64,000 nt of DNA from Kangsaoukella pontilimi (GCF_009830125.1 NZ_WUPT01000001.1:248001-312000), one strand, 5' to 3'; positions 8,320-17,898 are shown, counted from the first letter of the stretch. The notes: generated from the sequence alone by a model not told the origin. Numbers and translations are program-made.

Positions 8320-9222
8320 ATGTCCAACGCCCAGCCCCCGCGCCGCAAGGCCAGCGATTTCGATCCCCGCATTCTGGAAATCTTCGACGGCTACGTGCAC
8401 GGCAAGATGACCAAGCGTGATTTCATCGCGCGCGCCGGGAAATATGCCGCCGCCGGCGTGACCGGTGCGATGATCCTTGAACAGCTTCAGCCGAATTACG
8501 CCTGGGCGCAGCAGGTCGCGCCGGACGACCCCGGCATCGTGACCGAGATCGCGGAATATGACAGCCCCGAGGGTCACGGCACCATCCGCGGCCTGATGGC
8601 GCGTCCCGCCGATGCCAGCGGCCCTCTGCCCGCCGTGCTTGTCGTGCACGAGAACCGGGGCCTGAACCCCTACATCGAGGACGTCGTCCGCCGCGCCGCC
8701 AAGGCGGGCTATCTCGCCTTCGGGCCGGATGGGCTGACGCCGCTCGGCGGCTATCCCGGCACGGATGAGGAAGGCCGCGAGATGCAGCGCACGGTGGATG
8801 GCGGCAAGCTGATGAGCGATTTCTTCGCCGCGTTCGAATACCTCCGCGACCACCCGGACAGCACCGGCAAGGTTGGGGCTGTGGGCTTCTGCTATGGCGG
8901 CGGGGTCTGTAACGCGCTGGCGGTGGCCTATCCAGACCTTGCGGCGTCGGTGCCGTTTTACGGGCGTCAGGCGGCGGCCGAGGACGTGCCGTCGATTGAG
9001 GCGCCACTTCTGATCCACTACGCGGGGCTGGACGACCGGATCAACGCGGGCTGGCCCGCCTATTCCGAGGCGCTCCGGGCGAACCAGAAAGAGTTCAGCG
9101 TCCATTTCTACCCGGATGTGAACCACGGGTTCCACAACGACACGACGCCACGCTACGACGAAGAGGCGGCGACGCTGGCCTGGGACCGGACGCTGGCCTT
9201 TTTCGGCGAGCATCTGAGCTAG
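8320..9222 (+). CDS. Dienelactone hydrolase family protein, YghX-like
   Basis: 300 residues, alpha/beta hydrolase of the dienelactone hydrolase family. The nucleophile is Cys191 in GFCYGGG, with Asp near 238-239 and His269 in DVNHGFHND completing the triad. The first about 65 residues carry the conserved leader of the YghX subgroup ([20 protein letters not shown]...PNYAWAQQV), which looks like a degenerate twin-arginine signal without the double Arg, so location is uncertain. CAGGAG precedes the ATG by 8 bp. It faces another family member across a 60-bp gap with a shared terminator. Confidence 0.88.
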   Translation: MSNAQPPRRKASDFDPRILEIFDGYVHGKMTKRDFIARAGKYAAAGVTGAMILEQLQPNYAWAQQVAPDDPGIVTEIAEYDSPEGHGTIRGLMARPADASGPLPAVLVVHENRGLNPYIEDVVRRAAKAGYLAFGPDGLTPLGGYPGTDEEGREMQRTVDGGKLMSDFFAAFEYLRDHPDSTGKVGAVGFCYGGGVCNALAVAYPDLAASVPFYGRQAAAEDVPSIEAPLLIHYAGLDDRINAGWPAYSEALRANQKEFSVHFYPDVNHGFHNDTTPRYDEEAATLAWDRTLAFFGEHLS

Positions 9223-9231
9223 GCAAGGAAA

Positions 9232-9262
9232 CGCCCGCCACCGGGGGCTCCGGTGGCGGGCG
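9232..9262. terminator. Convergent hairpin terminator between two dienelactone hydrolase genes
   Basis: A perfect 13-bp stem, CGCCCGCCACCGG (9232-9244) with CCGGTGGCGGGCG (9250-9262) and a 5-nt loop. No U-tract on either side, but the stem is strong and sits between two converging stops. Confidence 0.6.
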
Positions 9263-9282
9263 CTGGAACCTCGTTCGGCGGC

Positions 9283-10023
9283 TTAGCTGTCGAGCAGCTC
9301 GCCCAGGAACTCGGAATAGGCTTCCCAGCTTTCGGTGTCGGCCCGCTCCTGATAGCGGTTCGAGCCGAAGACGGTGAAGGCGTGGGGCGCGTTCGAGTAG
9401 ACCTCGATCGTGTAGACGTTGCCGGCCGCTTCCATTTCCTCGGCGAAACCGGCGACGTCGTGCATGGTGATCGACGTGTCCGCGCCGCCATGCAGCACCA
9501 GAACCGGCGGCTCGTCACCGTCCCAGCCCTGACCCTCGGGCGTGCCGAGGCCGCCGTGGAATGTGGCATAGCCCTCGGCCATGTCGGCCATGTCGCTCCG
9601 CGCCATCTCCAGCGCGACGGCCCCGCCAAAGCAGTAGCCCTGCACGACCATCGTATCGACGTCCGACGCTTCGGTCGCCTGTGCGATCCCGGCTTGGATC
9701 AGCGCGCGCATCCGCTCGCGGTCCTGATAGAGCGCGCCGGTGGCGGCCATGCGATGGTCCATGGTCTCGGTCGGGGTCTCGTCCCCGAACATGTCGAGCG
9801 CGAAGGCATTATAGCCCATCTCGGCCAGCATGTCGGCGCGCTGGCGCTCGTAATCGGTCATGCCGTCCCAGTCGTGGATGATCAGGACCAGACCCTTGGG
9901 ATTTTCGGCCTGCGCATAGTAGCCGGTGAACGCCTCGCCATCCACGGTATAGGCCACGTCATCGGCCAGTGCGGGCGTAGCGGCGGCAAGCGCAATCGCG
10001 CTGAATACTGACAGTTTTTTCAT
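9283..10023 (-). CDS. Secreted dienelactone hydrolase family protein
   Basis: 246 residues, alpha/beta hydrolase fold with a cleavable signal peptide (MKKLSVFSAIALAAATPALA, cut after residue 20), so periplasmic. The nucleophile is Cys131 in GYCFGGA; LHGGAD and NAPHAFTV supply the Asp and His. The substrate is not known; the gene is not in a catechol pathway cluster. The start at 10023 gives the only proper signal peptide and has GGAGAGGA upstream. It is not closely similar to the facing gene, so this is not a recent duplication. Confidence 0.85.
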   Translation of the reverse strand: MKKLSVFSAIALAAATPALADDVAYTVDGEAFTGYYAQAENPKGLVLIIHDWDGMTDYERQRADMLAEMGYNAFALDMFGDETPTETMDHRMAATGALYQDRERMRALIQAGIAQATEASDVDTMVVQGYCFGGAVALEMARSDMADMAEGYATFHGGLGTPEGQGWDGDEPPVLVLHGGADTSITMHDVAGFAEEMEAAGNVYTIEVYSNAPHAFTVFGSNRYQERADTESWEAYSEFLGELLDS

Positions 10024-10072
10024 GTCGTCCTCTCCTGTTCGCTAGTCTTTGTCTGACCGGTGAACATGGAAC

Positions 10073-10100
10073 GAAAAAGGGCCCCGGCAAGCCGGGACCC
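10073..10100 (-). terminator. Rho-independent terminator of transketolase
   Basis: On the minus strand, GGGTCCCGGC and GCCGGGGCCC pair (one mismatch) around a 2-nt TT loop and are followed by TTTTTCG. Confidence 0.75.
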
Positions 10101-10122
10101 CTGTCCAGAATTGTCGCAGCGG

Positions 10123-12171
10123 TCAGGTGCGGGCGTCGGGCGACCAGCGGCCTTCCAACAAGTCTTTTACCTTCGCGGCCGTCGCCTCGGCGGTGATGCC
10201 GAAATCCTTGTAAAGCTCAGGGGCAGGGGCCGAGGCGCCGAAACCGTGCATCCCGATGAAGCCGGACTTTTCGCGCTTGCCCCGCTCGCCAAAGAGCCAG
10301 CGGTCCCAGCCGAACCGGATCGCCGCCTCGATGGCGACGCGGACCGGCCCGGCGGGCAGAACCTTGCGGCGATAGGCTTCGTCCTGTTCCTCGAACAGTT
10401 CCCAGCACGGCATCGAGACGACGCGCGTGCCGATCCCCTCGGCCTGAAGCAGGTCGCGGGCCGCCATGGCGATCTCGACCTCCGAGCCGGTGGCCATCAG
10501 GATCGCCTGACGTTTGCCTTCGGCATCGCGAAGGACATAAGCGCCCTGAGCCGTCAGGTTCTTGGTCTTGTGCTCGGTGCGGACGGTCGGCAGGTTCTGA
10601 CGCGACAGTGCCAGCACCGACGGCGTCTTCTCCGACGACAGAGCGATTTCCCAGGCCTCGGCGGTTTCGACCGTGTCGGCGGGGCGGAACACGTTGATGT
10701 TGGGCGTGGCGCGGAGACCCGCCAGATGCTCCACCGGCTGGTGGGTGGGGCCGTCTTCGCCAAGGCCGATCGAGTCATGGGTCATGACATAGGTGACCGG
10801 AATGCCCATGAGAGCGGACAGGCGGATAGCGCCCTTGGCGTAGTCGGTGAAGGTCAGGAAGGTGCCGCCATAGGGCCGGACGCTGCCATGCAGATACATC
10901 CCGTTCATCGCCGCCGACATGCCGTGCTCGCGAATGCCGAAATGGACGTAACGGCCCTTGCGGTTGTCGGGCGAAAAGACGCCCAGATCAGCGGTCAGCG
11001 TATTGTTCGAGCCGGTCAGGTCAGCCGATCCCCCGATATTCTCGGGCATGACGGGGTTCACGACCTCGAGCACCATCTCCGACGACTTCCGCGTGGCGAC
11101 CTTGGGGGCGCTTTCGGAAATCTGCTTTTTCAGCGCGCGGATCGTGCTGGCGAGTTTCTTCGGCGGCGTGGCCGACCACATCCGCTCAAGCTCGTTCTGG
11201 CGCGACTGCGACAGCGACGCGAAGCGCTCGGACCACTCGTCACGGGCGGCACGGCCCTGCGTGCCGATGGCGCGCCACTGGTCCAGGACGTCGCCTGGCA
11301 CTTCGAACGGGCCGTGGGCCCAGCCATAGGCGTCCTTGGTGGCCTGCATCTCGTCCGCGCCAAGAGGCGAGCCGTGGGCCTTTGCCGTGTCCTGACGGTT
11401 GGGAGAGCCGAAGCCGATATGGGTCTTGCAGGCGATCATGGTCGGCTTCTTCGACGATTTCGCCTGCGTCAGCGCGCGGTCGATATCCTCGGGGTCATGG
11501 CCGTCGCATTCCAGCACATGCCAGCCCGCCGCCTTGAAGCGCATCCGCTGATCGGTCACGTCGGACAGCGAGATCTTGCCGTCGATCGAGATGTTGTTGT
11601 CGTCCCAGAGGACGATCAGCTTGGACAGCTTCTGCATCCCCGCGAGGCCGATCGCCTCGTGGCTGATGCCCTCCATCAGGCAGCCGTCGCCCGCGATCAC
11701 ATAGGTGTAGTGGTCGACGACCTTCTTGCCGTAACGCGCACGGAGCGATTCCTCGGCCATCGCGAAACCGACGGCGTTGGTGATGCCCTGACCCAGCGGG
11801 CCGGTCGTCGTCTCGATGCCGCTTGCGTGGCCGTATTCGGGGTGCCCCGCCGTGATTGAGCCCAACTGACGGAAGTTCTTGATCTGATCCAGCGTCATGT
11901 CCTCGTACCCGGTCAGGTAGAGCAGAGCGTAGATCAGCATCGAGCCATGGCCTGCGGACAGGATAAAACGGTCCCGGTCCGGCCAGTTCGGCGCAGCCGC
12001 GTCGAACTTGAGGTGCTTTTCGAAAAGAACCGTTGCCACGTCGGCCATGCCCATCGGCATGCCCGGGTGTCCGGAATTCGCGGCCTCGACAGCGTCCATC
12101 GCAAGGGTGCGGACGGCTGTTGCGCGGGCGAAATGGTCGGGGTGAAGCTCTTTCAGGGTGGCGATGTCCAC
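10123..12171 (-). CDS. tkt: Transketolase
   Basis: 682 residues, thiamine-diphosphate enzyme of the pentose phosphate and Calvin-type pathways. N-terminal domain: SGHPGMPMG (about residues 33-41), TTTGPLGQG and the ThDP motif GDGCLMEG...DDNNISIDG; pyrimidine-binding domain: [12 protein letters not shown] and [19 protein letters not shown]-terminal domain with [12 protein letters not shown]. The GTG at 12171 is chosen because GAGGGA lies about 9 bp upstream and the reading [14 protein letters not shown] matches family N-termini; in-frame codons continue 49 residues further upstream without homology. A terminator follows at 10073. Confidence 0.95.
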   Translation of the reverse strand: MDIATLKELHPDHFARATAVRTLAMDAVEAANSGHPGMPMGMADVATVLFEKHLKFDAAAPNWPDRDRFILSAGHGSMLIYALLYLTGYEDMTLDQIKNFRQLGSITAGHPEYGHASGIETTTGPLGQGITNAVGFAMAEESLRARYGKKVVDHYTYVIAGDGCLMEGISHEAIGLAGMQKLSKLIVLWDDNNISIDGKISLSDVTDQRMRFKAAGWHVLECDGHDPEDIDRALTQAKSSKKPTMIACKTHIGFGSPNRQDTAKAHGSPLGADEMQATKDAYGWAHGPFEVPGDVLDQWRAIGTQGRAARDEWSERFASLSQSRQNELERMWSATPPKKLASTIRALKKQISESAPKVATRKSSEMVLEVVNPVMPENIGGSADLTGSNNTLTADLGVFSPDNRKGRYVHFGIREHGMSAAMNGMYLHGSVRPYGGTFLTFTDYAKGAIRLSALMGIPVTYVMTHDSIGLGEDGPTHQPVEHLAGLRATPNINVFRPADTVETAEAWEIALSSEKTPSVLALSRQNLPTVRTEHKTKNLTAQGAYVLRDAEGKRQAILMATGSEVEIAMAARDLLQAEGIGTRVVSMPCWELFEEQDEAYRRKVLPAGPVRVAIEAAIRFGWDRWLFGERGKREKSGFIGMHGFGASAPAPELYKDFGITAEATAAKVKDLLEGRWSPDART

Positions 12172-12371
12172 TTGGGCAGTCCCTCTGCTGTCAAGGTGCT
12201 CGGTCGCCCGGTTGATAGCAGGCGGGGGGCTGAGTTCAAGCGCTGGCCGGGCGTTCTGGGCGCGGAAAAGGGGTGAAAACCCCGTCCGGGCTTCGTATGA
12301 CATGGGAAACAGGGTCATGCGGCCCCGATTCGGGTCACGCGTGGCGGACCGTCAGAAGGGTGAACAGGCAG

Positions 12372-12839
12372 ATGAGCGATCTCGAAGAGCTTCAGCGGCG
12401 CATCGTCGGCGCATTGGACCGGGCAGGGCAGGCGCTCGACCGGCTGGGGGCGACGGCGCCCGATACCGGCGACAGCGCGGCACTTGCGGCGGAACTGGAA
12501 GCCGAACGGATGGCCAACGCGCAGCTTGAAGAGCGGGTGCGCGCCATCAAGGAGAAACAGGAAACCCATGTCGCCGGGCTGGAAGCCGAGGTGGCCAAGC
12601 TGCGCGAGGCGCTGGCCGCCCGCGACGGCGAGGTTCAGCGGATGCGCTCGGTCAATGACGAACTCCGCGCTTCGAACAAGGCGCTGCGCGAGGCGAATGC
12701 CGAAGGTCTGGCCGAGCCGCATCTCGTGAATTCCGCGATGATGAGCGAGCTTGAGGCGCTCCGCGAACGGCGTGCGTCCGACCGTGCCGAAATCGACGAG
12801 ATCCTCGCCGCCCTCGAACCCGCGCTGAAGGAGGCCTGA
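12372..12839 (+). CDS. Coiled-coil protein encoded with zapA
   Basis: 155 residues, nearly all predicted to be alpha-helical coiled coil: heptad-like Glu/Leu/Arg-rich stretches run from about 35 to 150 (for example LEAERMANAQLEERVRAIKEK and LREALAARDGEVQRM). No enzymatic motif. It ends 2 bp before zapA, so they are one operon, and a role in Z-ring or nucleoid organisation, as for ZapB-like coiled coils, is a reasonable inference only. It is divergent from transketolase. Confidence 0.65.
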   Translation: MSDLEELQRRIVGALDRAGQALDRLGATAPDTGDSAALAAELEAERMANAQLEERVRAIKEKQETHVAGLEAEVAKLREALAARDGEVQRMRSVNDELRASNKALREANAEGLAEPHLVNSAMMSELEALRERRASDRAEIDEILAALEPALKEA

Positions 12840-12841
12840 GA

Positions 12842-13243
12842 ATGCCCGAAGTTCAGATCACCATTGGCGGACGCCCTTTCACCGTGGCCTGTCAGGAGGG
12901 CGAAGAGCATTACCTGCGCGCCGCAGCCGGGCTTCTCGACGAAGAGGCCTCGACGCTGATGGACCAGATCGGCCGCCTTCCCGAGGCGCGGATGCTGCTG
13001 ATGGCGGGCCTCATGCTTGCCGACAAGACCGCCGGCGTGGACGACAAGGTCAAGGCGCTGGAGGACAAGATCGCCCAGCAGGAGGCGTGGATCGAAGAGC
13101 TTCAGACCCGTCCGCAGCCCGAGCCGCAACGCGTCGAGGTGGCGGTCATCCCGAACGAGGTGTCCGAGACCCTGGCGGAACTGGCCGCACGGGCCGAGGC
13201 GCTGGCCGAGGCGGCCGAGGAAAAGGCGCGCGCGGCTGGCTAG
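12842..13243 (+). CDS. zapA: Cell division protein ZapA
   Basis: 133 residues. The N-terminal ZapA domain is recognisable as VQITIGGRPFTVACQEGEEHYLRAAAGLLDEE with a following long helix containing MLLMAGLMLADK; the C-terminus is a coiled coil of Ala/Glu repeats used for tetramer formation. ZapA binds FtsZ filaments at the division site. It is 2 bp downstream of the coiled-coil gene and has GAGGCCTGAGA as leader. The C-terminal extension beyond 100 is longer than in E. coli ZapA. Confidence 0.9.
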   Translation: MPEVQITIGGRPFTVACQEGEEHYLRAAAGLLDEEASTLMDQIGRLPEARMLLMAGLMLADKTAGVDDKVKALEDKIAQQEAWIEELQTRPQPEPQRVEVAVIPNEVSETLAELAARAEALAEAAEEKARAAG

Positions 13244-13313
13244 TCCGCCTCGTCGCGCTAGCTGACGGCAGAACACGCCCAAAGACCACTCGAACTGAAA
13301 AAGGGAGAGCCCC

Positions 13314-14207
13314 ATGCGCATTCTCTTCACCGGCGGCACCGGCAAGGCTGGCCGCCATGTCATCCCCTATCTCATGGATCAGGGCCACAGCGTCCTGAAC
13401 ATCGATCTGAAGCCGCTCGAGCTTGATGGCGTCGCCAACCGGCTGGCGGACATCACCGACCTTGGCCAGATGGTCGATGTCATGTCCGGCTATCGCGACT
13501 TCGACGATCTGGACGAGGGGCGCATGGGCTTTGACGCGGTCGTCCATTTCGCCGCCGTGCCCCGCATCCTTCTGAACAGCGATGCGGAATGTTACCGGGT
13601 CAACACGCTCGGCACTTACAACGTCATCGACGCGGCGCTGAAGACGGGCGTGAAGAAGATCATTTTCGCTTCCTCCGAAACCACTTACGGCATCTGCTTC
13701 AACCGGGGCGAGCGCCTTCCCGAGTACCTGCCGGTGGACGAAGAGCATCCGACGATCCCCGAGGACAGCTATGCCATGTCCAAGGTCGTGAACGAGGTGA
13801 CGGCACGGTCGTTCCAGCTTCGGAGCGGGGCAGATATCTATGGGCTTCGGATCAACAATGTGATCGAGCCCCATGAATATGCTCAGAATTTCCCGGCCTA
13901 TGTTGCTGACCCGTCGCTTCGGCGCCGGAACATCTTCGCCTATATCGACGCGCGCGATCTGGGGTTGATGGTGCAGCGTTGCCTGGTCACAGACGGGCTG
14001 GGATACGAGGTGTTCAACGTGGCGAACGCCGATCCGTCGGTGGCGCTGTCGACGTCTGAGATCGTGTCACGCTACTACGATGGCGTGCCGATGAAGCGCG
14101 AGCTTGGTGAACACGAGACGGTCTACGACATCACCAAGGCGCGACGCCTTCTGGGCTACGAGCCGGTCTACCGCTGGCGGGACGAAATGGGCGGCACCGA
14201 GGTCTGA
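13314..14207 (+). CDS. NAD-dependent epimerase/dehydratase family protein
   Basis: 297 residues, extended short-chain dehydrogenase. The Rossmann motif is GGTGKAG at 7-13, the acidic residue binding the cofactor ribose is in NIDLKP, and the catalytic YxxxK appears as YAMSK near 156-160 with Ser in FASSETTYG. The C-terminal domain includes YEVFNVANADPS and GYEPVYRW, typical of sugar-nucleotide epimerases, but no sugar-pathway neighbour is present. AAAGGGAGAG precedes the ATG. Substrate unknown. Confidence 0.85.
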   Translation: MRILFTGGTGKAGRHVIPYLMDQGHSVLNIDLKPLELDGVANRLADITDLGQMVDVMSGYRDFDDLDEGRMGFDAVVHFAAVPRILLNSDAECYRVNTLGTYNVIDAALKTGVKKIIFASSETTYGICFNRGERLPEYLPVDEEHPTIPEDSYAMSKVVNEVTARSFQLRSGADIYGLRINNVIEPHEYAQNFPAYVADPSLRRRNIFAYIDARDLGLMVQRCLVTDGLGYEVFNVANADPSVALSTSEIVSRYYDGVPMKRELGEHETVYDITKARRLLGYEPVYRWRDEMGGTEV

Positions 14208-14325
14208 GCCCCGTTCCGCGCAACGCGGGCGGCATTTTCGGAGATTGGGTTTCCCTTGCGTCAGGGGGTGGTCTTCGCGCAGGCTGAAGACTTCAAAGTC
14301 CCTTCGCCAGAACTGGAGCCGCCTC

Positions 14326-14703
14326 ATGCTTCGCTCTCTTTTCCTTGGTATGGTGCTTGTTACGACCGGTCCGGTACTCGCTACTGCATCTCCTGTAATT
14401 GAGGTGCGCGAGATGCTGAAACCTGACTTCCGGGATGCTGCGGCGCTCGAAGACTACCGCTCAAGGCTTTACGTCCGGTACAGAAGTTGCGCGGGGCTTG
14501 CCGAGCAGAAGGTCCTCTCGAAAGACGAGTTCGATGCCTGTTCGCTGGCCTACCTGAAGATCAAACTGTCCTTCCTGCACGGCGTCACGCTCGAGCGCTA
14601 CGAAGGTATGAAGCCGTCGCTCAGGGCCAAGGCCAACAAGATCGGATACGACGCCTACCGCGCATGGCTTCACCGAATGACGGCCGGGCTTCGTATCGAC
14701 TGA
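14326..14703 (+). CDS. Small exported protein of unknown function
   Basis: 125 residues with an N-terminal signal peptide (hydrophobic stretch LFLGMVLVTTGPVLATA, likely cut after about residue 21). The mature part is helical and charged with two Cys (RSCAG and DACSL) that could form a disulphide in the periplasm. No domain recognised. A bidirectional terminator follows at 14708. Confidence 0.6.
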   Translation: MLRSLFLGMVLVTTGPVLATASPVIEVREMLKPDFRDAAALEDYRSRLYVRYRSCAGLAEQKVLSKDEFDACSLAYLKIKLSFLHGVTLERYEGMKPSLRAKANKIGYDAYRAWLHRMTAGLRID

Positions 14704-14707
14704 AATG

Positions 14708-14734
14708 AAAAAGGCCGGTGTTCCCACCGGCCTT
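14708..14734. terminator. Bidirectional terminator
   Basis: AAGGCCGGTG (14711-14720), TTCC loop, CACCGGCCTT (14725-14734). Read on the minus strand it is followed by TTTTTCAT, serving the Bax-inhibitor-1 gene; on the plus strand it ends the small exported protein gene. Confidence 0.8.
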
Positions 14735-14757
14735 CTGTGTCGAGATATCAGGTCCCG

Positions 14758-15537
14758 TTATTCCTGGTTGCCCATGAACATCAGCAGGAACTGGAACATG
14801 TTCAGGAAGCTGATGTAGAGGCTCAGCGCGCCGTCATAGGCGGCCTTGTCCAGCCATTCCTGATCGCCATGGGCCGCGTGGGCCACGTAAGTGTTCTTGA
14901 TGTCCTGCGTGTAGAAGGCCGTCAGGCCCGCGAAAATCAGAACGCCGATGGCGGAGATCGCGAACATCATGGCGGGCGAACCCAGGAACATGTTGATCAC
15001 CATCGCGACCAAGAGGCCGATCACGCCCATGATCAGGAACGAACCCCAGCCCGAAATGTCCTTCTTCGTGGTGTATCCCCAGAGGCTGAGGCCCGAGAAG
15101 GCGATTGCGGTGACGAGGAAGGTCTGCACGATCGAGTAGTCGGTGAAGACCAGGAAGATCGAGCTGAGCGACAGGCCGATCAGGGCAGCGAACGCGAAGA
15201 ACGCAAGCTGCACGGCGCCCGACGACGCGCGGCGCATCATGGCGCCCCAGCCGAAGAACACGAAGGCCAACGGCGCCAGCATGACCACCCAGCGGAGCGG
15301 CGACGTGTAGATCGCGGCGCCGAGGCCGGACAGATATTCGCCTTCCCGGATCATGATGCCGGTGGCGGAAGGATCGGAAGTGACGGCAAGGCCCGAAATC
15401 GCCCAGGCGGCGAGCGCCGTGATGAGCATGCCCACGGACATCGTGCCGTAGACCTTGTTCATGTGCGCGCGAAGGCCCGCGTCTATCTCGGCCGTGCGGA
15501 CACCGGGTGCGGTGCGGACGGTCTGATATTCAGCCAT
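14758..15537 (-). CDS. Bax inhibitor-1/YccA family membrane protein
   Basis: 259 residues with about seven transmembrane segments after a 30-residue cytosolic N-terminus. The family signature is seen in FFAFAALIGLSLSSIFLVFT and the C-terminal YISFLNMFQFLLMFMG segment. Bacterial homologues (YccA, YetJ) are proton-sensitive calcium-leak channels or interact with FtsH; which applies here is unknown. GGGAG lies about 10 bp before the ATG. Confidence 0.92.
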   Translation of the reverse strand: MAEYQTVRTAPGVRTAEIDAGLRAHMNKVYGTMSVGMLITALAAWAISGLAVTSDPSATGIMIREGEYLSGLGAAIYTSPLRWVVMLAPLAFVFFGWGAMMRRASSGAVQLAFFAFAALIGLSLSSIFLVFTDYSIVQTFLVTAIAFSGLSLWGYTTKKDISGWGSFLIMGVIGLLVAMVINMFLGSPAMMFAISAIGVLIFAGLTAFYTQDIKNTYVAHAAHGDQEWLDKAAYDGALSLYISFLNMFQFLLMFMGNQE

Positions 15538-15576
15538 TAAAGCTATCTCCCAAGGTTGAACTATCGATGACCGGCG

Positions 15577-15616
15577 AAAAACCGGCCATTCCTGTTCGAT
15601 ATTGGCAGGAATGGCC
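15577..15616 (-). terminator. Rho-independent terminator of the first DUF1127 gene
   Basis: On the minus strand, GGCCATTCCTG and CAGGAATGGCC (15616-15606 and 15594-15584) form an 11-bp stem with an 11-nt loop, followed by GG and TTTTT (15581-15577). Confidence 0.75.
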
Positions 15617-15668
15617 GTCTTTTCAAGTAAAGCCGCTCAAAAACGAAGTGTTTCGCTCGGGAATATTG

Positions 15669-15890
15669 TCACAGGTGCCAATAGCTGGGGGGATCCCAGG
15701 GCGCGCGCCGGCTTTCGACGCGCGCCTCGGAAGCGGATACGCCGATATCGTCGAGCATGCGTGCATCCAGCTTCGCCAGGGCCACGCGCTGTCGATACAG
15801 CGCGATCATCGCTTCGATCATGTGAAGCACACCCGTGCGGCGGCGCCGGAGGGGGGCTGGGAGGGCGGTATTGCAAGTGTTGACGGTCAT
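15669..15890 (-). CDS. DUF1127 domain small protein (YjiS-like)
   Basis: 73 residues. The DUF1127 core lies at about 33-56: RQRVALAKLDARMLDDIGVSASEA, matching the family pattern of an Arg-rich helix followed by LD.R.L.DIG.S..EA. Small Arg-rich proteins of this group bind RNA or affect phosphate and carbon metabolism in alphaproteobacteria. Start at 15890 because AAAGGA is 7 bp upstream. Divergent from a LysR gene; unlike the DUF1127 gene at 51.7 kb, no CCTCCTCCC hairpins follow it. Confidence 0.8.
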   Translation of the reverse strand: MTVNTCNTALPAPLRRRRTGVLHMIEAMIALYRQRVALAKLDARMLDDIGVSASEARVESRRAPWDPPSYWHL

Positions 15891-16012
15891 AACGTATCCT
15901 TTCCAATGCGTGATGCTTTGATGTCCTTTCATCATCTCGCTTGATGTATTTGCCCTATCGCTGTACATTTTGAAAACGAATGTTTTTGAATTGATCCATC
16001 AAGGATTGTGAT

Positions 16013-16885
16013 ATGCCCAGAAATCTGGACCTGACCGCCCTTCGTGCTTTCGTCGCGGTGGCCGATATGGGCGGTGTGACCCGCGCCGCGACGATGCTGA
16101 ACCTCACGCAGTCGGCGGTCTCGATGCAGCTCAAGCGGCTGGAGGAATCGCTGGCCCTTCCGCTTCTCGACCGAAGCGGGCGCACCATCGGTCTGACACC
16201 CTCGGGCGAGCGTTTGCTGGGATATGCGCGGCGGATGCTGAAGCTGAATGACGATGTCTTCGCCGAGATGACCGACAGCGGGTTCGAAGGTGTGCTGACC
16301 ATCGGCGTTCCCCATGACATCGTCTACCCGGCAATCCCGCGCGTGCTGAAATCCTTCGCAGCCGATTTCCCGCGGATGCGTGTTCAGCTTCTGTCCTCAT
16401 GGACGCTGAGGCTGAAAGAGCTGTTCGACGAGGGGCGCTGCGACATGATCCTGACAACGGAAGACCATGTCGATCCCGGCGGTGAGACGCTCTGCGAAAA
16501 ACGGATGCTCTGGTACGGTGCGCCGGCGGGTACGGCTTGGCAGAAGCGGCCCCTGCCTCTGGCGTCCGAGCCGCATTGCCAGTTCCGCAAGACGATGCAC
16601 AAGTCGCTCGATGCGGCCGGCATCGCGTGGGAGATGGCGGTCGATTCCGATTCGACCCGCACCGTCGAGGCCACCGTCGCAGCCGATTTCGCGATTATCG
16701 CACAAATCGAAGGCACCGCTTCGCCCCAGTTGGAGGAGGTTCCTCACGGCGGCGCGCTTCCGCAGATGGGTCTGAAGCTAATCAACCTTTACGTGTCGAA
16801 TGTCGGGTCCGATCCGGTGCGCGACAGCCTTGCCGACATCGTGCGCGGAGCCTACGGGGCGCCGCGCCTCGCGCTTACTGGCTGA
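16013..16885 (+). CDS. LysR family transcriptional regulator
   Basis: 290 residues. Winged helix-turn-helix at about 5-65 (LTALRAFVAVADMGGVTRAATMLNLTQSAVSMQLKRLEESL), then the two-lobed effector domain from about 92 (GVLTIGVPHDIVYPAIPRVL). Divergent from the DUF1127 gene, 122 bp apart, so the DUF1127 gene is its most likely target in keeping with LysR habits. An AAAAC-GAAT-GTTTT dyad at 15973-15986 lies between the two genes. AAGGA precedes the ATG by 8 bp. Effector unknown. Confidence 0.92.
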   Translation: MPRNLDLTALRAFVAVADMGGVTRAATMLNLTQSAVSMQLKRLEESLALPLLDRSGRTIGLTPSGERLLGYARRMLKLNDDVFAEMTDSGFEGVLTIGVPHDIVYPAIPRVLKSFAADFPRMRVQLLSSWTLRLKELFDEGRCDMILTTEDHVDPGGETLCEKRMLWYGAPAGTAWQKRPLPLASEPHCQFRKTMHKSLDAAGIAWEMAVDSDSTRTVEATVAADFAIIAQIEGTASPQLEEVPHGGALPQMGLKLINLYVSNVGSDPVRDSLADIVRGAYGAPRLALTG

Positions 16886-17876
16886 CGGTGACCACGATCT
16901 TGCCGGTGCTCTTCCGCTCGCGCAGAAGCGCCAGCGCGTCGTCCGCCTTTTCGAGCGGAAGGACATGGCTGACATGCGGAGAAATCCGGCCTTCTGTATA
17001 CAATCCGAGCAGTTCGGAAAGGCTTTGCCGGAACGCCTCGGGCGCGAAATTCAGATAGGCGCCCCAATGCACGCCGATCACGTCGGTGTTCTTGACCAGA
17101 ATGTGGTTCGCCTTGAGCCGGGTCACCTCGCCGCCTGCAAAGCCGATCAGCAGGAAGCGTGCCTCCGGCGCAACCGCCCGAAGCGCGGCTTCCCCCATGG
17201 CGCCGCCGACCGCGTCGTAGACGACATCGAAAGGACCGGCGGCGCGGAAGCGGTCAACAAGATCGACTTCGTTGTCCGGGTCGATCAATTCATCAGCGCC
17301 AGCGCGCCGCGCAACCTCTAGCCGCTCGGCGCCCCGTGCAACGGCGGCAACCCTTGCGCCCAAGGCCTTCCCCAGCTCGACTGCGGTCAGGCCAACGCCG
17401 CCGGCCGCGCCCAGAACAAGAAGCCTTTCACCGGGCTGGAGACGTGCCCGCCGGGTCAACGCAAGGTGCGACGTTCCATAGGCAATTTGGAATCCGGCGG
17501 CGGTCACATCGTCCATCTCATCGGGCAGGGCGAGCACGCGCCGTGCGTCCGTCACCAGATGCGTGCCAAGCCCGTCCTTGCCGGTATAGGCCAGAACACG
17601 TGTGCCGGGCGTGAACCGGTCGACGCCTCCGCCAACCTCGATCACTCGGCCGGCGACTTCCAGTCCGGGTGTCAGCGGAAACGGAGGCGTGTCCTGGTAC
17701 GTGCCTTTCATGATCAGAAGATCGGCGAAATTCAGGCCCGTCGCGGCGACCTCGATGAGAATCTCACCCTCTCCCGGCGCAGGCATCTGGCCGTCGACCA
17801 GCCGCGCTGCCCCGCTCGGTGCCTCTACGACCCAGCTTCGAGTACCCGCTTTCTCGCTCAATTTTCGGTCATCCAT
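16875..17876 (-). CDS. NADPH:quinone oxidoreductase family protein (zinc-free MDR)
   Basis: 333 residues of the medium-chain dehydrogenase superfamily. GroES-like domain first (about 1-130, with ATGLNFADLLIMKGTYQ), then Rossmann domain with the motif LGAAGGVG near 150 and C-terminal NTDVIGVHWG. Zinc ligands are missing, as in quinone reductases (QorA type). Start at 17876 (MDDRKLSEKAG) is preferred as upstream in-frame codons are low-complexity. The stop overlaps the end of the LysR gene by 11 bp. Divergent from an XRE regulator across a region with repeats. Confidence 0.88.
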   Translation of the reverse strand: MDDRKLSEKAGTRSWVVEAPSGAARLVDGQMPAPGEGEILIEVAATGLNFADLLIMKGTYQDTPPFPLTPGLEVAGRVIEVGGGVDRFTPGTRVLAYTGKDGLGTHLVTDARRVLALPDEMDDVTAAGFQIAYGTSHLALTRRARLQPGERLLVLGAAGGVGLTAVELGKALGARVAAVARGAERLEVARRAGADELIDPDNEVDLVDRFRAAGPFDVVYDAVGGAMGEAALRAVAPEARFLLIGFAGGEVTRLKANHILVKNTDVIGVHWGAYLNFAPEAFRQSLSELLGLYTEGRISPHVSHVLPLEKADDALALLRERKSTGKIVVTVSQ

Positions 17877-17898
17877 GTTTGGTGAGGGCCATTTTCCG

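Noticed and set aside
9283-10023. Recent duplication of the two facing dienelactone hydrolase genes
   Set aside because: The proteins share only fold motifs; leaders, lengths and active-site surroundings differ.
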